Positions 1 to 8,270 are shown, counted from the stretch's first letter. The stretch is DNA of 64,000 nucleotides from Cellulomonas alba (GCF_030362835.1 NZ_JAUCGQ010000001.1:1033461-1097460), one strand, 5' to 3'. Numbers and translations are program-made. Notes: a model not told the origin generated them from the letters alone.

Positions 1-58
1 GACGAACGACGGCGCCGAGACGTGACTTCACCCTCACGGCTCGGCGCCGTCGTTCGTC
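1..58. terminator. Long perfect hairpin at the window edge, probable terminator
   Basis: Bases 1-19 and 40-58 are perfect reverse complements (19 bp). The loop contains a second 5-bp stem, CGTGA at 21-25 with TCACG at 34-38. No coding region overlaps it, and the gene to its right (MarC-like, minus strand) reads toward it. It most likely terminates that transcript, or both strands. There is no clear T-run, as is common in high-GC actinobacteria. The stem may continue left of the window. Confidence 0.6.
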
Positions 59-60
59 TC

Positions 61-158
61 CGGGCGTCGTGCCGGCGCGCGCGGCGCCCGGAGTCCCGGC
101 CGCCGGGCGCGTCGGGCGTCGTGCCGGCGCGCGCGGCGCCCGGAGTCCCGGCCGCCGG
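61..158. repeat. Two identical 46-bp direct repeats
   Basis: Bases 61-106 and 113-158 are identical over 46 bp, separated by a 6-base spacer. They lie between the hairpin at 1-58 and the stop codon of the MarC-like gene. The unit is extremely GC-rich and can fold on itself. Two copies only, no AT content and no adjacent cas genes, so it is not a CRISPR. It may be a small tandem duplication in the 3' untranslated region. Confidence 0.8.
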
Positions 159-171
159 CTGAGCCCGGGCG

Positions 172-798
172 TCAGCCGCGCGCGTCGATGAACGCGAACA
201 CCGCGTCCGCGAGCAGCTGCACCGCGATCGCCGCCAGCAGCAGACCGGCGATCCGGCTCACCAGCGTCGTCCCCGACTCGCCGAGCACACGGTGCACGAC
301 GCTCGCGAACCGCATAGCCAGGTAGAGGCAGAGGTGCACCGCGATGACCGCGAGCAGGATCGCGAACCAGTCGGAGAACCCGCCGTCGCCCTGCTTGACG
401 AACACCATCGTCGCGACGATCGCGCCCGGGCCGGCGAGCAGCGGCGTGCCGAGCGGCACCATCGCGACGTTCACCGAGGTCGACGCGCTGGGACGCGGCT
501 CCTCGGCCTTGCCCGTCAGCAGCTCCATCGCGATGAACAGCAGCAGCAGACCACCGGCGGCCTGCAGCGCGGGCAGCGAGATGTGCAGGTAGTTGAGCAG
601 CGACTGGCCGAACAGCGCGAAGGCCACGATGACGCCGAACGCCACCAGGATCGCCTGCCGGGCCGCGCGGTTGCGCTGCCGGGCCGTCATCGCCGAGGTC
701 AGGCCGAGGAAGATCGGCACCGTCCCGGGGGGGTCCATGATCACGAACAGGGTGACGAAGACCGACGTGAACAGCCGGACGTCGAGCACCTCGCTCAC
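172..798 (-). CDS. MarC/NAAT family integral membrane protein
   Basis: A 208-residue hydrophobic protein of the MarC family, whose members were once linked to multiple antibiotic resistance and whose substrate is mostly unknown. A DPPG motif sits in the first membrane segment (about residue 22), and the second half repeats the fold with a GPGAI motif, as is typical of the family. About six membrane segments are visible, and the length fits. The GTG start at 798 is chosen because it overlaps the TGA of the upstream PHP gene by 4 bp (GTGA), which implies translational coupling. Frames running further upstream are non-family sequence inside the neighbour. Confidence 0.85.
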   Translation of the reverse strand: MSEVLDVRLFTSVFVTLFVIMDPPGTVPIFLGLTSAMTARQRNRAARQAILVAFGVIVAFALFGQSLLNYLHISLPALQAAGGLLLLFIAMELLTGKAEEPRPSASTSVNVAMVPLGTPLLAGPGAIVATMVFVKQGDGGFSDWFAILLAVIAVHLCLYLAMRFASVVHRVLGESGTTLVSRIAGLLLAAIAVQLLADAVFAFIDARG

Positions 799-1637
799 GG
801 ACGGACCACCTCCAGGAAGCCTTGCGCCTCGATCTCGGCCAGGACGGCCGGGTCGGTAAGATTCTCCCCCAGCCGGTTGGCCTTCCCGGACCCGTGGTAG
901 TCGCTCGAGCCGGTGACCAGCAGCCCGAGGCGTGCGGCGATGCCGGTGAGCCGCGCCACCTGCTCGGGTCCGTGGTCGCGGTGGTGGACCTCGAGCCCCG
1001 CGAGACCGGCGTCGGCGAGCTCGTCGAACACCGCGTCGGCGACGACGCGCCCGCGTGCGTCGGCGCCCGGGTGCGCGAACACCGGGACCCCGCCCGCGGC
1101 CCGGATCGCCCGGACGGCGTCGGCGGCGGCGGGCGCGTAGTGCGGCACGTGGTACGGGCCGTCGGCGCGCAGGAGCCGCGCGAACGCGGCGTCGCGATCC
1201 GGCACGACGCCGCGCGCGACGAGCGCGTCCGCGATGTGGGGCCGTCCGACGACCACCGCCCCCGCCGCCTGGCCGAGCACGTCGTCCCACGTCACGGGGT
1301 AGTCGACCGCGAGCCGCTCGGTGATCGCCTCGGCGCGGTGCAGGCGCGCGTCGCGCGTCCGGTCCAGCTCGGTGACCAGCGCCGGGTGCTGCGGGTCCTG
1401 GAGGTAGGACAGCAGGTGGATCGAGATGCCGCTCGACCGCGCCGACACCTCCGTGCCGCGCACCAGTGCCACGCCGGCCGACGCGACCGCCGCTGCGGCC
1501 GCCGACCAGCCGGCCGTCGTGTCGTGGTCCGTCAGCGCCACGACGTCCAGCCCCGCCCGGCCCGCGGCGGCGACGACGCCGGCCGGTGCGTCCGTGCCGT
1601 CCGACGCGGACGAGTGGGCGTGGAGGTCGATGCGCAC
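795..1637 (-). CDS. PHP-domain phosphoesterase (RNase AM/TrpH-like)
   Basis: A 280-residue metal-dependent phosphoesterase of the PHP superfamily, similar to the YciV/TrpH branch that acts on nucleoside 3',5'-bisphosphates and short RNA 5' ends. Metal-binding motifs are in order: DLHAHSSASDG at residue 4, LTDHDTTAGW, FAHPGAD and GSSDYHG. The start is GTG at 1637, with a TACGTT hexamer six bases upstream, which suggests a leaderless mRNA. It is followed by the MarC-like gene with a 4-bp overlap. The family assignment is firm; the physiological substrate is inferred. Confidence 0.88.
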   Translation of the reverse strand: MRIDLHAHSSASDGTDAPAGVVAAAGRAGLDVVALTDHDTTAGWSAAAAAVASAGVALVRGTEVSARSSGISIHLLSYLQDPQHPALVTELDRTRDARLHRAEAITERLAVDYPVTWDDVLGQAAGAVVVGRPHIADALVARGVVPDRDAAFARLLRADGPYHVPHYAPAAADAVRAIRAAGGVPVFAHPGADARGRVVADAVFDELADAGLAGLEVHHRDHGPEQVARLTGIAARLGLLVTGSSDYHGSGKANRLGENLTDPAVLAEIEAQGFLEVVRP

Positions 1638-1643
1638 CCGGTC

Positions 1644-1649
1644 AACGTA
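1644..1649 (-). promoter_or_regulatory. -10 box of leaderless PHP-marC operon
   Basis: TACGTT on the minus strand, six bases (GACCGG) before the GTG at 1637. The spacing places the transcription start on the start codon. Confidence 0.6.
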
Positions 1650-1706
1650 GCGGTGCCGGCCGACCGGCCCGGCGGAGGCGTCCGCGGCCGGTGCGAGGAT
1701 GGCGGG

Positions 1707-3230
1707 ATGACGGAGACACCGGACACGCCCGAGACCAGCCAGCCGCTCGCTGACCGCGGGAGCAACCGCTCGCAGCGTCCCTCGTCCGGCGAGTTCCTCC
1801 GGTTCGTGACGTCCGGCTGGGCGGAGCGCCCGGCGTCGGACGTGGTCCGCGGCCCGGCCGCCGACTTCACGTCCGCGCGCCGCTCGCGGCTCTCCGCCCA
1901 GTTCCCCGGCCAGCGGCTCGTGGTCCCCGCGGGCACGTTCAGGACGCGCTCGAACGACACCGACTACCGGTTCCGCCCGCACAGCGCGTTCGCGCACCTC
2001 ACAGGGCTCGGCGTCGAGCAGGAGCCCGACGCGGTCCTCGTGCTGCACCCGGTCGAGGACGGCACGGGCGACGAGGGCAGCGGCCACCGCGCGGTGCTCT
2101 ACATCCGTCCGCTCGCGGGCCGCGACACCGACGAGTTCTTCTCCGACTCGCGCTACGGCGAGTTCTGGGTCGGCGCCCGCCCGACGCTCGAGGACCTCGA
2201 GACGCTCACGGGGATCCGGACGCGCCACCTCGACGACCTGCGCGACGGGGTCGCGAAGGACGTCGGCGCGGACGGCGTGCAGGTGCTCGTCGTGCCGGGC
2301 GTCGACGAGGCCGTCGAGGCGGCGGTCGACGAGATCCGTGCGACCGAGGCCGCCGGTGGGCGCGACGAGAAGCTGGCCGAGGCGCTCTCGGAGCTGCGGC
2401 TGGTCAAGGACGCGTACGAGGTCGAGCAGCTGCGCCTCGCGGTCGACACGACGATCGACGGCTTCGCGCGCGTGGTCCGCGCGCTGCCCGACGCGACGCG
2501 CCACCCGCGCGGCGAGCGCGTCGTCGAGGGCACGTTCATCGGCCACGCCCGGCAGGAGGGCAACGCGGTCGGCTACGAGACGATCGCCGCGGCCGGCGAG
2601 CACGCGACGACGCTGCACTGGATCGACAACGACGGCGCCGTGCGCACGGGTGACCTGCTGCTGCTCGACGCCGGCGTCGAGGTCGACTCGCTGTACACGG
2701 CCGACGTGACGCGCACGCTGCCCGTCGACGGGCGGTTCACCGAGCCGCAGCGGCGCGTCTACCAGGCGGTGCTCGACGCGGCCGACGCGGCGTTCGCGGC
2801 CGCGGTGCCGGGCGCGCTGTTCCGCGACGTGCACGCCGCAGCGATGGACGTCATCGCGCACCGGCTCGCCGACTGGGGCCTCCTGCCCGTCACCGCCGAG
2901 GAGTCGCTCGAGCCCGAGAACCAGCACCACCGGCGGTGGATGGTGCACGGCACGAGCCACCACCTGGGCATCGACGTCCACGACTGCGCGCTCGCCCGCA
3001 AGGAGCTCTACCTCGACGCGGTGCTCGAGCCCGGCATGGTGTTCACGATCGAACCGGGCCTCTACTTCAAGTCGGACGACCTGCTCGTGCCCGAGGAGCT
3101 GCGCGGCATCGGCGTGCGGATCGAGGACGACGTGCTCGTCACGGCCGACGGGAACGAGAACCTCTCGGCGGCACTGCCGCGCGACCCCGACGCGGTCGAG
3201 GCGTGGATGGCGGGGCTGCTGGGCGGCTGA
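1707..3230 (+). CDS. pepP: Xaa-Pro aminopeptidase (M24B)
   Basis: A 507-residue cytoplasmic metallopeptidase that removes N-terminal residues preceding proline. An aminopeptidase P N-terminal domain comes first, followed by the pita-bread M24 domain. The metal ligands are visible: Asp in LLLLDAGVEV, Asp in YTADVTRTL, His in TSHHLGIDVHDC, Glu in MVFTIEPGLY and Glu in VRIEDDVLV. The ATG at 1707 follows GAGGAT, which could serve as a ribosome site or a degenerate -10. The length fits the actinobacterial form. It is divergent from the PHP operon and convergent with the stress-protein gene. Confidence 0.93.
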   Translation: MTETPDTPETSQPLADRGSNRSQRPSSGEFLRFVTSGWAERPASDVVRGPAADFTSARRSRLSAQFPGQRLVVPAGTFRTRSNDTDYRFRPHSAFAHLTGLGVEQEPDAVLVLHPVEDGTGDEGSGHRAVLYIRPLAGRDTDEFFSDSRYGEFWVGARPTLEDLETLTGIRTRHLDDLRDGVAKDVGADGVQVLVVPGVDEAVEAAVDEIRATEAAGGRDEKLAEALSELRLVKDAYEVEQLRLAVDTTIDGFARVVRALPDATRHPRGERVVEGTFIGHARQEGNAVGYETIAAAGEHATTLHWIDNDGAVRTGDLLLLDAGVEVDSLYTADVTRTLPVDGRFTEPQRRVYQAVLDAADAAFAAAVPGALFRDVHAAAMDVIAHRLADWGLLPVTAEESLEPENQHHRRWMVHGTSHHLGIDVHDCALARKELYLDAVLEPGMVFTIEPGLYFKSDDLLVPEELRGIGVRIEDDVLVTADGNENLSAALPRDPDAVEAWMAGLLGG

Positions 3231-3261
3231 CGCGGCGGGCGCAGTCCGAGCGGCGCGTGCC

Positions 3262-3936
3262 TCAGGGCTGCGAGGGCGGCCAGCCCGGGTCCGACGGGTC
3301 GGCGGGCGGTCGCGGGCTCGGCGGGGCCTGCGCCGGAGGAGCCGGCGGTCCGGGCGGCGCCGACCCTGGCGATCCCTGCGACGGCCAGCCCTGCGTCGGC
3401 AGCGTCTGCGCCGGCGGGGTGACGGACGTCGTCGGCGCGGGCGGCCAGCCGCCCGCGACCGCTCCGCGGCCCTGCAGCAGCGCGCGCGCCTTGTGCGCCT
3501 GCTCCGGCAGGCACAGCAGCGTGTACGACGACGCGACGATCTGGCTCGTCGACGTGAAGTCCCGGCGGCGCCGCGTGAACGAGTAGGCGAGCACCGAGAA
3601 CAGCAGGCCGAACGCGCCGCCGAAGAGGATCGCCGGGATCAGCGGCGCCTCACCGGCGGTCGAGAAGAGCGAGAGCAGCAGCCCGACGAACAGGCCGAAC
3701 CACGCGCCGCCGATGAAGCCCGACGCCGCGGCGCGCGGGTACGACATCCGCCCCGTCACGCGCTCGACCATCCGCAGGTCGGTGCCGACGATCGTCACGA
3801 GCTGCACCGGGAACTGCTGCTCGGCGAGGTGGTCGACCGCCTGCTGCGCCTCCATGTAGGTGCCGAACGCCGCGACCGTCTCGCCCTGCGGCGGGGTGGG
3901 GATGCGCGGGACGCGGGGTTGGCCGCCGAACGACAT
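3262..3936 (-). CDS. YflT-domain general stress membrane protein
   Basis: A 224-residue protein. Residues 18-90 resemble the heat-induced stress protein YflT (GSP17M) domain (ETVAAFGTYMEAQQAVDHL, QLVTIVGTDLRMVERVTGR). Two membrane segments follow (about 95-118 and 122-143), then a proline/glycine-rich cytoplasmic tail of about 55 residues. The ATG at 3936 gives a protein beginning MSFGGQ. The tail is low complexity and probably disordered. Function is known only by family (general stress). It is convergent with pepP. Confidence 0.75.
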   Translation of the reverse strand: MSFGGQPRVPRIPTPPQGETVAAFGTYMEAQQAVDHLAEQQFPVQLVTIVGTDLRMVERVTGRMSYPRAAASGFIGGAWFGLFVGLLLSLFSTAGEAPLIPAILFGGAFGLLFSVLAYSFTRRRRDFTSTSQIVASSYTLLCLPEQAHKARALLQGRGAVAGGWPPAPTTSVTPPAQTLPTQGWPSQGSPGSAPPGPPAPPAQAPPSPRPPADPSDPGWPPSQP

Positions 3937-4019
3937 GCCGCGATCCTCCCCCACCGCGCGGCGGCGCGCCACGCCCGCCGCCGGGCCGCCTGCGGCCGGG
4001 CAGGTCCGTGGCGCCGGGC

Positions 4020-4025
4020 TAGGCT
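4020..4025 (+). promoter_or_regulatory. -10 box TAGGCT, leaderless start of MgtE-N/CBS gene
   Basis: TAGGCT followed by seven bases and the GTG at 4033. No ribosome site is present in the gap. Confidence 0.65.
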
Positions 4026-4032
4026 TTCGGAC

Positions 4033-5322
4033 GTGAGCAGCGTCGGGACCAGGGTGTTCGTCGCGCGTCTCGCCGGGACCATCGTGTTCGACCCGCTGGG
4101 CGACCAGGTGGGTCGCGTGCGCGACGTCGTCGTGCTCGTGCGACCCAAGGGGGCTCCGCGGGCCGTGGGGCTCGTGGTCGAGGTCGCCGGCCGGCGTCGC
4201 GTGTTCCTGCCGCTCACCCGCGTGACGTCGATCGACGGCGGTCAGGTCATCTCGACGGGCCTGGTGAACATGCGCCGGTTCGAGCAGCGCGCGTTCGAGA
4301 CGCTCGCGGTCGGCGAGCTGCTGGACCGGACCGTCGAGCTCGTCGACGGGAGCGGCGCCGCCACGATCGAGGACGTCGGCATCGAGCTGCAGCGCTCGGG
4401 CGACTGGCTCGTGACGAAGCTGTTCGTGCGCCGCCGGACGGGTGGCAAGGGCGGTCTGCTGCGCCGCCGCGGCGAGACGCTGCTGGTCGGCGTCGACGAG
4501 GTCGCCGGCCTCGGGCGCGCCGCCGAGCAGCAGGGCGCGGACCTGCTCCTCGCGCAGTACGAGGACCTGCGCCCGGCCGACCTCGCGGACGTCCTGCACG
4601 ACCTCGGCACCCGGCGCCGGCTCGAGGTCGCGACGGCGCTCGACAACGAGCGCCTCGCCGACGTCCTCGAGGAGCTGCCCGAGGACGACCAGGTGGCGAT
4701 CCTCCAGGGCCTCGAGCTGACCCGCGCCGCCGACGTGCTCGAGGCGATGCAGCCGGACGACGCGGCCGACCTGCTGGGCGAGCTGCCCGACGAGCAGGCA
4801 GCCGAGCTCCTCGAGCTGATGGAGCCCGAGGACGCCGACGACGTGCGCCGTCTGCTCGCGTACGAGGACAACACCGCGGGCGGCCTCATGACGACCGAGC
4901 CGGTGATCCTCGGCCCCGAGACGTCGATCGCGTCCGCGCTCGCCCACGTGCGGCGCCAGGACCTCACGCCCGCTCTCGCGTCGATGGTGTTCGTCGCGCG
5001 CCCGCCGCTCGAGACGCCGACCGGCCGGTTCATCGGCGTCGTGCACCTCCAGCGCATGCTGCGCGAGCCGCCGCACGAGTCGATCGGCACGATCGTCGAC
5101 ACCGACATCGAGGCGCTGCCGGCCGACGCCCCGCTGCTCTCCGTGACCCGCCGGCTCGCGACGTACAACCTGCTCGCGCTTCCCGTGGTCGACGCCGAGC
5201 GCCGGCTGCTCGGCGTCGTCTCGGTCGACGACGTGCTCGACCACCTGCTGCCCGAGGACTGGCGCGAGGTCGACGAGGGCGACGAGGTCGCCGCGGAGCC
5301 GACCGGGACACGCCGTGCCTGA
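4033..5322 (+). CDS. Soluble MgtE N-domain/CBS protein with PRC-barrel-like start
   Basis: A 429-residue protein. The first ~75 residues look like a PRC-barrel (FDPLGDQVGRVRDVVV), with a second similar segment after it. Residues ~170-300 form the acidic MgtE intracellular N domain (repeated helices such as ADVLEELPEDDQVAIL). Residues ~300-420 form a CBS pair ending GVVSVDDVLDHLLP. The MgtE membrane channel domain is absent, so it is a Mg2+-sensing or regulatory module rather than a complete channel. It overlaps the DUF1003 membrane protein gene by 8 bp, so the two products probably work together. Start chosen by the TAGGCT-N7-GTG arrangement. Confidence 0.85.
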   Translation: MSSVGTRVFVARLAGTIVFDPLGDQVGRVRDVVVLVRPKGAPRAVGLVVEVAGRRRVFLPLTRVTSIDGGQVISTGLVNMRRFEQRAFETLAVGELLDRTVELVDGSGAATIEDVGIELQRSGDWLVTKLFVRRRTGGKGGLLRRRGETLLVGVDEVAGLGRAAEQQGADLLLAQYEDLRPADLADVLHDLGTRRRLEVATALDNERLADVLEELPEDDQVAILQGLELTRAADVLEAMQPDDAADLLGELPDEQAAELLELMEPEDADDVRRLLAYEDNTAGGLMTTEPVILGPETSIASALAHVRRQDLTPALASMVFVARPPLETPTGRFIGVVHLQRMLREPPHESIGTIVDTDIEALPADAPLLSVTRRLATYNLLALPVVDAERRLLGVVSVDDVLDHLLPEDWREVDEGDEVAAEPTGTRRA

Positions 5323-6085
5323 CCGCCGGCTCGACACCCCGCGCACCGCCCGCCGCAGCTGGCGGCCCGCCGTCGACCAGGACGCGGTCGGCCGCGGCGC
5401 CGAGGCGTTCGCGCGGTTCATGGGAACCGGCAAGTTCCTGCTCTACATGTCGGCGTTCGTGGTCGTGTGGGTGCTGATCAACGCCTTCGCGCTGTTCGGC
5501 CTGCACTGGGACCCGTACCCGTTCATCCTGCTCAACCTGTTCTTCTCGGTGCAGGCGTCGTACGCGGCGCCGCTGATCCTGCTCGCGCAGAACCGGCAGG
5601 ACGACCGGGACCGCGTCGCGCTCGAGCAGGACCGCCAGCAGGCCGAGCGGAACCTCGCCGACACCGAGTTCCTCGCGCGTGAGATGGCGTCTTTGCGCAT
5701 CGCCGTCTCGGAGGTGGCGACCCGCGACTTCGTCCGCTCCGAGCTGCGCAACCTGCTCGAGGACCTCACCGAGCTGACCGAGGAGCTTGCCGAGGACGAC
5801 GACGAGCGCGACGCCGACGACGCACTGGCCACGGGCGACGCCGATGACCCCGCGCGCCGGGCGGCCGAGCGCGAGGCGGCGGAGGCCAAGGCCCGCAAGC
5901 GGGCGGCTCGCGAGGCGGACCGCAAGCGCGAGGCGCGCGCCGAGCAGGAGCGCAAGCGCGAGGCGCGCGCGGAGCAGGAGCGCAAGCGCGAGGCGCGCGC
6001 CGAGCACGACCGTAAGCGCGAGGCGCGCGCGGAGCAGGAGCGCAAGCGCGAGGCACGGGCGGAGCAGGACCGCGCGCGGTCCTGA
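5315..6085 (+). CDS. DUF1003 membrane protein with charged repeat tail
   Basis: A 256-residue protein. Membrane segments lie at about 41-62 and 69-92, followed by the DUF1003 hallmark QNRQDDRDR. An acidic helical region comes next, then a C-terminal tail made of five near-identical ten-residue units (KREARAEQER type), probably one long charged coiled helix. The GTG at 5315 lies inside the end of the preceding gene. DUF1003 genes often neighbour MgtE/CBS proteins, which suggests a divalent-cation or membrane partnership. The exact role is unknown. Confidence 0.82.
   Translation: MPDRRLDTPRTARRSWRPAVDQDAVGRGAEAFARFMGTGKFLLYMSAFVVVWVLINAFALFGLHWDPYPFILLNLFFSVQASYAAPLILLAQNRQDDRDRVALEQDRQQAERNLADTEFLAREMASLRIAVSEVATRDFVRSELRNLLEDLTELTEELAEDDDERDADDALATGDADDPARRAAEREAAEAKARKRAAREADRKREARAEQERKREARAEQERKREARAEHDRKREARAEQERKREARAEQDRARS
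5921..6070 (+). repeat. Five tandem 30-bp coding repeats
   Basis: Units start at 5921, 5951, 5981, 6011 and 6041. Each encodes a RKREARAEQE-like decapeptide at the C terminus of the DUF1003 protein. Only a few bases differ between units, so they look recently expanded and may vary in number between strains. Confidence 0.9.
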
Positions 6086-6155
6086 CCGTCGTCGGGCGGC
6101 CGCCAGGCGATCGTCATGAGGACGACGTCCCGACGGGGCGCCCTCGCGACCGACC

Positions 6156-6161
6156 TACGAT
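6156..6161 (+). promoter_or_regulatory. -10 box TACGAT, leaderless start of mrp-like gene
   Basis: TACGAT plus seven bases leads to the ATG at 6169. The alternative ATG at 6160 lies inside this hexamer, so it would not be transcribed from this promoter. Confidence 0.6.
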
Positions 6162-6168
6162 GAGCGGC

Positions 6169-7305
6169 ATGCCACAGCCTGCCCTGGTCGACGCCGTCCG
6201 CACCGCTCTCGCCGGCGTGCTCGACCCGGAGATCCGCCGGCCGATCACGGAGCTCGACATGGTCAGCTCGGTCGAGGTCGACGACGACGGGCGCGCGCGC
6301 GTCGGCATCCTGCTCACGACACCCGGCTGCCCGCTCAAGGAGACGCTGACGTCGTCGGTCTCGGGCGCGGTCGCGGCGGTCGAGGGCGTGACGTCGGTCG
6401 CGGTCGATCTCGGCGTGATGTCGGCCGACCAGCGCCAGGCGCTGCGCAGCAAGCTCCGCGGGGGCGCGGGCGAGCCCGTCATCCCGTTCGCGCAGCCGCA
6501 GTCGCTGACGAAGGTCGTCGCCGTCGCGTCCGGCAAGGGCGGCGTCGGCAAGTCGTCCGTGACGGCGAACCTCGCGGTCGCGATGGCGGCGGACGGGCTG
6601 TCGGTCGGCGTGGTCGACGCCGACATCTACGGCTTCTCGATCCCGCGCATGCTCGGCGTCGACCGTCCGCCGACCAAGGTCGACGACATGCTGCTGCCGC
6701 CGATCGCGCACGGCGTCAAGGTCGTCTCGATCGGGCAGTTCGTGCCGCCGGGCCAGCCCGTCGTGTGGCGGGGGCCGATGCTGCACCGCGCGCTGCAGCA
6801 GTTCCTCGCGGACGTCTTCTGGGGTGACCTCGACGTGCTGCTGCTGGACCTTCCGCCCGGGACCGGCGACATCGCGATCTCGGTGGCGCAGCTGCTGCCC
6901 GGCTCGGAGATCATCGTCGTGACGACCCCGCAGGTCGCGGCCGCGGAGGTCGCGGAGCGGGCCGGCTCGGTCGCCGTGCAGACCCGGCAGCGCGTGATCG
7001 GGGTCGTCGAGAACATGTCGTGGCTCGAGCAGCCCGACGGCTCGCGGCTCGAGCTCTTCGGCTCGGGCGGCGGCGAGCGCGTGGCCGAGAACCTGTCGCG
7101 GCTGACCGGCGGGCAGGTGCCGCTGCTCGGTCAGGTGCCGCTCGACGTCACGCTGCGCGAGGCCGGCGACACCGGCACGCCAGTGGTGCTCGCCGAGCCC
7201 GACTCCCCCGGCGCGGTCGCGCTGCGCGGGGTGGCACGGTCGATCGCGTCGCGCCGGCGCGGCCTCGCAGGGAAGGCGCTCGGGCTGACGCCCGTCGGCC
7301 GCTGA
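6169..7305 (+). CDS. mrp: Mrp/NBP35-family iron-sulfur carrier ATPase
   Basis: A 378-residue protein. The N-terminal MIP18/DUF59 domain (DPEIRRPITELDMV, then TTPGCPLKE) is joined to a deviant Walker A ParA/MinD-type ATPase domain with GKGGVGKSS at about residue 121 and LPPGTGDIAI. The family carries and transfers Fe-S clusters. The CxxC pair that usually follows ENMS near the C terminus is missing: the region reads ENMSWLEQPDGSRLELFG with no cysteine. The protein keeps the fold but may bind its cluster differently or not at all. It is convergent with xthA. Confidence 0.88.
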   Translation: MPQPALVDAVRTALAGVLDPEIRRPITELDMVSSVEVDDDGRARVGILLTTPGCPLKETLTSSVSGAVAAVEGVTSVAVDLGVMSADQRQALRSKLRGGAGEPVIPFAQPQSLTKVVAVASGKGGVGKSSVTANLAVAMAADGLSVGVVDADIYGFSIPRMLGVDRPPTKVDDMLLPPIAHGVKVVSIGQFVPPGQPVVWRGPMLHRALQQFLADVFWGDLDVLLLDLPPGTGDIAISVAQLLPGSEIIVVTTPQVAAAEVAERAGSVAVQTRQRVIGVVENMSWLEQPDGSRLELFGSGGGERVAENLSRLTGGQVPLLGQVPLDVTLREAGDTGTPVVLAEPDSPGAVALRGVARSIASRRRGLAGKALGLTPVGR

Positions 7306-7377
7306 CCTCCCGCCCGTCGCGGAGCGTGGGTGCACGCGTCGTCTCGCGTCGCCACTGGCGGTCGAGCGCGGGTGCGC

Positions 7378-8175
7378 TCAGAGCTCGTACTCGACCACCA
7401 GCGGCGCGTGGTCCGAGAACCGCTCGGCGTACGACGGCGCGCGGTCGACGACCGCCGTGCGCGCCGCGGCCGCGAGCTCATCGGTCGCGATCTGGTAGTC
7501 GATGCGCCACCCGGCGTCGCTGTCGAACGCCTGGCCGCGCCACGACCACCACGTGTACGGCCCAGGACCCGCACCGCCGAGCTCGCGGCCGACGTCGTGC
7601 CACCCGAGCTCGCCGAACCACCGGTCGAGGTAGGCGCGCTCCTCGGGCAGGAAGCCCGCCGACCTGAGGTTGCCCTTCCAGTTCTTCAGGTCGACCTCGC
7701 GGTGCGCGATGTTGACGTCGCCGGCGGCGACCGCGAGGCCGCCCGCTGAGGACAGCGCGCCGAGCCGCCTCGTCACGTGGCCGAGGAACGCGTGCTTCTC
7801 GTCCATCGAGGGCGCGCCGGCCGTGGCCGAGTGGACGTAGGTCGACGCCGCGGTGAGCGTGCGGCCGTCGGACAGCTCGAGATCCGCCTCGACCCAGCGG
7901 CCCGTGTCGCCCGTGATGCCGGTGCCCAGCCCGATGCGGACGGCACTCATCGGCAGCCGCGACGCGATCGCGACGCCCGCGCGGCCCTTGGCCTCGGCTG
8001 CCTCGTGCGCCAGGTGCCACTCGCCCGGGTCGAGGTGGTCCGCCAGGATCTCGTCCGTCGCGCGGACCTCCTGGAGCAGCAGCACGTCGGGCTGGCGCTT
8101 CTCGATCCACGCGCCCATGCCGCGGCGGAACGCGGCCCGGATGCCGTTGACGTTGACGGTGGCGATCGTGATCAC
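7378..8175 (-). CDS. xthA: Exodeoxyribonuclease III / AP endonuclease
   Basis: A 265-residue enzyme of the exonuclease III (EEP) family, acting in base excision repair at abasic sites and 3' ends. Motifs in order: TVNVNGIRAAF, LLLQEVRA (metal Glu), AAGDVNIAH (Asp/Asn), DAGWRIDYQIA (Asp) and FSDHAPLVVEYE (catalytic Asp-His). The GTG at 8175 is chosen because GAGAGG lies nine bases upstream; a TTG at 8184 is the alternative. Length and motif order are complete. Confidence 0.92.
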   Translation of the reverse strand: MITIATVNVNGIRAAFRRGMGAWIEKRQPDVLLLQEVRATDEILADHLDPGEWHLAHEAAEAKGRAGVAIASRLPMSAVRIGLGTGITGDTGRWVEADLELSDGRTLTAASTYVHSATAGAPSMDEKHAFLGHVTRRLGALSSAGGLAVAAGDVNIAHREVDLKNWKGNLRSAGFLPEERAYLDRWFGELGWHDVGRELGGAGPGPYTWWSWRGQAFDSDAGWRIDYQIATDELAAAARTAVVDRAPSYAERFSDHAPLVVEYEL

Positions 8176-8257
8176 GACGGACAACCTCTCACGGCCGGAG
8201 CGGTGCACCACACCGGGCGGTGGACGTCCCTTTCGTCCCGAGACACCCGCCCGCCCG

Positions 8258-8263
8258 TAGCCT
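8258..8263 (+). promoter_or_regulatory. -10 box TAGCCT, leaderless start of ABC membrane-domain gene
   Basis: TAGCCT with seven bases to the GTG at 8271. It favours this start over the in-frame GTG at 8220. Confidence 0.6.
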
Positions 8264-8270
8264 CGTTCTC

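Noticed and set aside
61..158. Two direct repeats with a short spacer as a CRISPR remnant
   Set aside because: Units are 46 bp, there are only two, the spacer is 6 bases, and no cas gene is present.
795..2981. A 728-codon open frame on the minus strand spanning the PHP gene and the antisense of pepP
   Set aside because: Only the last 280 codons show family motifs; the rest is Arg/Val-rich antisense of pepP, typical of high-GC shadow frames.
6160..6168. ATG at 6160 as start of the Mrp-like gene
   Set aside because: It falls inside the TACGAT -10 box. The ATG at 6169 has the leaderless spacing used by other genes here.
8220..8270. GTG at 8220 as start of the ABC membrane-domain protein
   Set aside because: It has no ribosome site and adds 17 non-family residues; TAGCCT seven bases before 8271 supports the later start.
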